Positions 62,718 through 64,000 of a stretch of DNA of 64,000 nt are shown one piece after another. The notes under the pieces were generated by a model. That model made no database searches, had not been told where the DNA came from, and worked only from the letters and a program-made list of their open reading frames with translations. The stretch comes from Arthrobacter sp. FW306-2-2C-D06B (GTDB lineage: Bacteria; Actinomycetota; Actinomycetes; Actinomycetales; Micrococcaceae): positions 3,968,001-4,032,000 of the forward strand of contig NZ_CP084560.1 in assembly GCF_021789175.1 (NCBI RefSeq). The letters run 5' to 3'. The position numbers were made by a program, and so were the translations under genes. Positions within the stretch are counted from its first letter, which is position 1. Each line of letters opens with the position of its first letter.

Positions 62718-63182
62718 TTATACGCGAGCGGAAGCAGTGCGCAAATTACCGTAGTAGTAAGCGGTGGCCGCCACATCCGCACCTAGGTAGAAGGCACCCC
62801 ACCCCATGCAGACTGTGCCGCTCAGATAGGATCCACGAGCACCGTTACTATTGGTCCACTGAAGTGTCGCGGGATTGCTGGTTCCCGATCCCGATACGTT
62901 GACACCCTTGATACTGATAGACCCAACTCCGTACTGGTAGAACGATGTCGTATTGCGGATCCAATTGGGTGATACATTCATCACCGCCGACGAGGAAAAA
63001 CTCCCGCAACCGCCATTTGAAACCGGCTGGATCCACATATTTGCCGTGATCGGCTGCCCGTTATCGAAATACGCCGTGCCCGATGCGCTCGTGGCCTGCG
63101 CTCCCGACGCAGCCCCGATTGCCATAAGAGCCGTCAGTGCTCCTGCCGCGACTGCCTTCCTTGCATTCCTAACCATTTTCAT
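62718..63182 (-). CDS. Small secreted protein, possible exported peptide or bacteriocin-like product
   Basis: A 154-residue protein with a Sec signal (KMVRNARKAVAAGALTALMA, cleavage near GAQATSASG). The mature part, about 120 residues, is rich in Ser, Gly, Asn and Tyr, with two cysteines (GGCGSFSS and TVCMGWGAF), suggesting a small beta-rich extracellular domain with one disulfide. GGGGA lies about 5 bp before the ATG at 63182. It is the first gene of a cassette with a lipoprotein, an ATPase and an FtsX-like permease, a layout like bacteriocin-immunity/transport groups. No lactococcin-972 motif was recognised. Confidence 0.75.
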   Translation of the reverse strand: MKMVRNARKAVAAGALTALMAIGAASGAQATSASGTAYFDNGQPITANMWIQPVSNGGCGSFSSSAVMNVSPNWIRNTTSFYQYGVGSISIKGVNVSGSGTSNPATLQWTNSNGARGSYLSGTVCMGWGAFYLGADVAATAYYYGNLRTASARV

Positions 63183-63574
63183 TCGATTCCCCATTCTCAA
63201 TTACCGGCCGGTCTTGGAATTCCGACCGCTATTCTGGTCAGACATGAATATCGAACATGTTCTCCACCCTGAGCCGATCGCACGGAACGAGTCCGGGATC
63301 GCGGCTCGCGAGTCCTTTACTTCACGAACGGGGGAGCCCGCTCCCTGCCTCGGAAAAGGCGCGCCACGAACGCAGTGGCCCCGCTGCGGCTAGCTGATGA
63401 AAAGATCATTCTCGGAACCTTTCTCGGGTCCCGGGTCGCAGTCGCACGGGCGGGCGTTGCCGCTAAGACTTCCCGAGCGATCAAGCCGCGATATTCCATG
63501 AATCCCCCAATCGATCTGCAGTTCCGATTGGAAATCGAAACTGATACGGGAAGGCTAAGGGCGAAAAAGCCGTC

Positions 63575-63666
63575 TCAGTGTAAAAAAGGGGAAACTCAGT
63601 GCTGGGAGACCCGAATCTCAGTGTGGAATCGGGCAATCTCCGTGTGGTCTGTGGCGTTTCTCCGTG
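63575..63666. repeat. Array of five short repeats with 21-22 bp spacing
   Basis: TCAGTG or TCCGTG begins at 63575, 63596, 63618, 63639 and 63661; steps are 21, 22, 21 and 22 bp. The surrounding unit is roughly AATCTCAGTGTGGAATCGGG. Repeats in this arrangement occur at the ends of IS21-type elements, where the transposase binds. No transposase gene lies in the window. The remainder of 63183-63952 has no gene that I can support; short frames there look non-coding. Confidence 0.7.
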
Positions 63667-63857
63667 TAAATCGAGGGCGAACACGTAGAGAGGGTGTCTC
63701 CATCGGGCGGCGAGGCCGGACTGGAGGTCGCACGCCAGTCCACCCCCTCCCACCGCACCCAACAGCGCCACTTGGTATCCCAAACCCCCTCCCCCACGGA
63801 ACACCCCTTGACTCCCACCCCCTCCTTCTCTAAACTTTTCATAAAGCAGAATCTAAA

Positions 63858-63872
63858 TTCCACAAAGCGGAA
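63858..63872 (+). promoter_or_regulatory. Possible IclR-type operator before the hydroxypyruvate isomerase gene
   Basis: TTCC and GGAA flank ACAAAGC (TTCCACAAAGCGGAA), a 15-bp partial palindrome of the form used by IclR regulators of glyoxylate genes. It lies 81 bp before the start codon. Confidence 0.45.
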
Positions 63873-63952
63873 ACTCGACGAGGCGAATTAGCCCAAGAGA
63901 ACAAGCCAAGCGGAAGATAGATCCCAAGCCCTCCCCCGGAAGGACACCTACG

Positions 63953-64000
63953 ATGACGTACACAGTGAACTGCTCCATCCTCCTGACGGAGCTGCCCCTG
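63953..64000 (+). CDS. hyi: Hydroxypyruvate isomerase-type gene, 5' end only
   Basis: Sixteen codons are present before the window ends: MTYTVNCSILLTELPL. This is the usual start of hydroxypyruvate isomerase (a TIM-barrel enzyme that interconverts hydroxypyruvate and tartronate semialdehyde). GGAAGGACACC lies just upstream. The call is made from the N-terminus alone. Confidence 0.6.
   Translation, partial: MTYTVNCSILLTELPL

Noticed and set aside
62718..63182. Annotation as a lactococcin-972-type bacteriocin
   Set aside because: Layout is similar but the mature sequence lacks a recognisable lactococcin pattern.
63317..63499. Short minus-strand frame starting MEYRGLIAREVLAA
   Set aside because: It first looked like a transposase start, but no further transposase motif follows; too short to support.
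63375..63833. 152-codon plus-strand frame near the window end
   Set aside because: It reads through the 21-bp repeat array and a Pro-rich tail; no domain and no consistent codon bias.

Overview
The window reads as a chromosomal segment of a high-GC actinobacterium of the Micrococcaceae, most like Arthrobacter, Paenarthrobacter or Pseudarthrobacter. The reasons are strongly G/C-biased third codon positions, actinobacterial families such as DUF222/HNH, DUF6221 and DUF3311-MctP, and several short palindromic repeat families placed between genes. No rRNA, tRNA, CRISPR array or replication origin was seen. Family names are assigned from reading the proteins, without database searches.

Layout. 1-1.1 kb: the end of a dihydroxyacetone-kinase-type gene and an RpiB/LacB-type sugar-phosphate isomerase, probably tetrose or triose catabolism. 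1.2-2.0 kb: a DJ-1/PfpI protein. 2.2-12.0 kb: a glycan-utilisation locus in one orientation, with LacI regulator, ABC importer lacking its own ATPase, two GH130-type phosphorylases, a large secreted glycosidase-like protein and a BadF-type sugar kinase. 12.1-14.3 kb: small genes with repeats, including an FGE-like protein without the catalytic cysteines and a frameshifted DUF559 gene. 14.4-18.1 kb: a heterodimeric ABC exporter. 18.2-20.6 kb: an MmyB-type regulator, a small P-loop ATPase and an AzoR-type reductase.

20.7-25.6 kb: a compact group that looks biosynthetic: HAD phosphatase, HxlR regulator, type II thioesterase, flavodoxin-like protein, acyl carrier protein, KASIII and an AvrD-family protein. 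By analogy with AvrD (syringolides) and AfsA (gamma-butyrolactones) it could make a small lipid signal. 25.8-27.3 kb: an alpha/beta hydrolase and an orphan HATPase protein. 27.4-34.8 kb: an RpiR regulator followed by a complete ABC importer whose genes are interleaved with a tyrosine-type phosphatase and a metallophosphoesterase, probably uptake and dephosphorylation of an organophosphate.

35.1-45.5 kb: histidine/urocanate utilisation, with HutF and an M20 amidohydrolase divergent from an IclR regulator, a QAT/OpuC-type importer, HutU and a HutH-like protein that lacks the MIO-forming Ala-Ser-Gly. 45.6-48.9 kb: a secreted proline-rich protein, a secreted serine hydrolase, a monooxygenase-fold protein and a glutamine amidotransferase. 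49.2-50.6 kb: an ammonium transporter behind two GlnR-like boxes. 50.6-52.5 kb: a DUF6221 protein and a hipBA toxin-antitoxin pair with three operator copies. 52.6-57.3 kb: a YncE-phosphoesterase protein and an MctP/DUF3311 symporter pair. 57.3-58.8 kb: a DUF222/HNH nuclease.

59.0-63.7 kb: an apparently acquired island, visibly less GC-biased than its surroundings. It holds a LysR remnant, a four-gene cassette (small secreted protein, large lipoprotein, LolD/MacB-like ATPase, FtsX-like permease) and an array of five repeats spaced 21-22 bp. The window ends in the first codons of a hydroxypyruvate isomerase-type gene.
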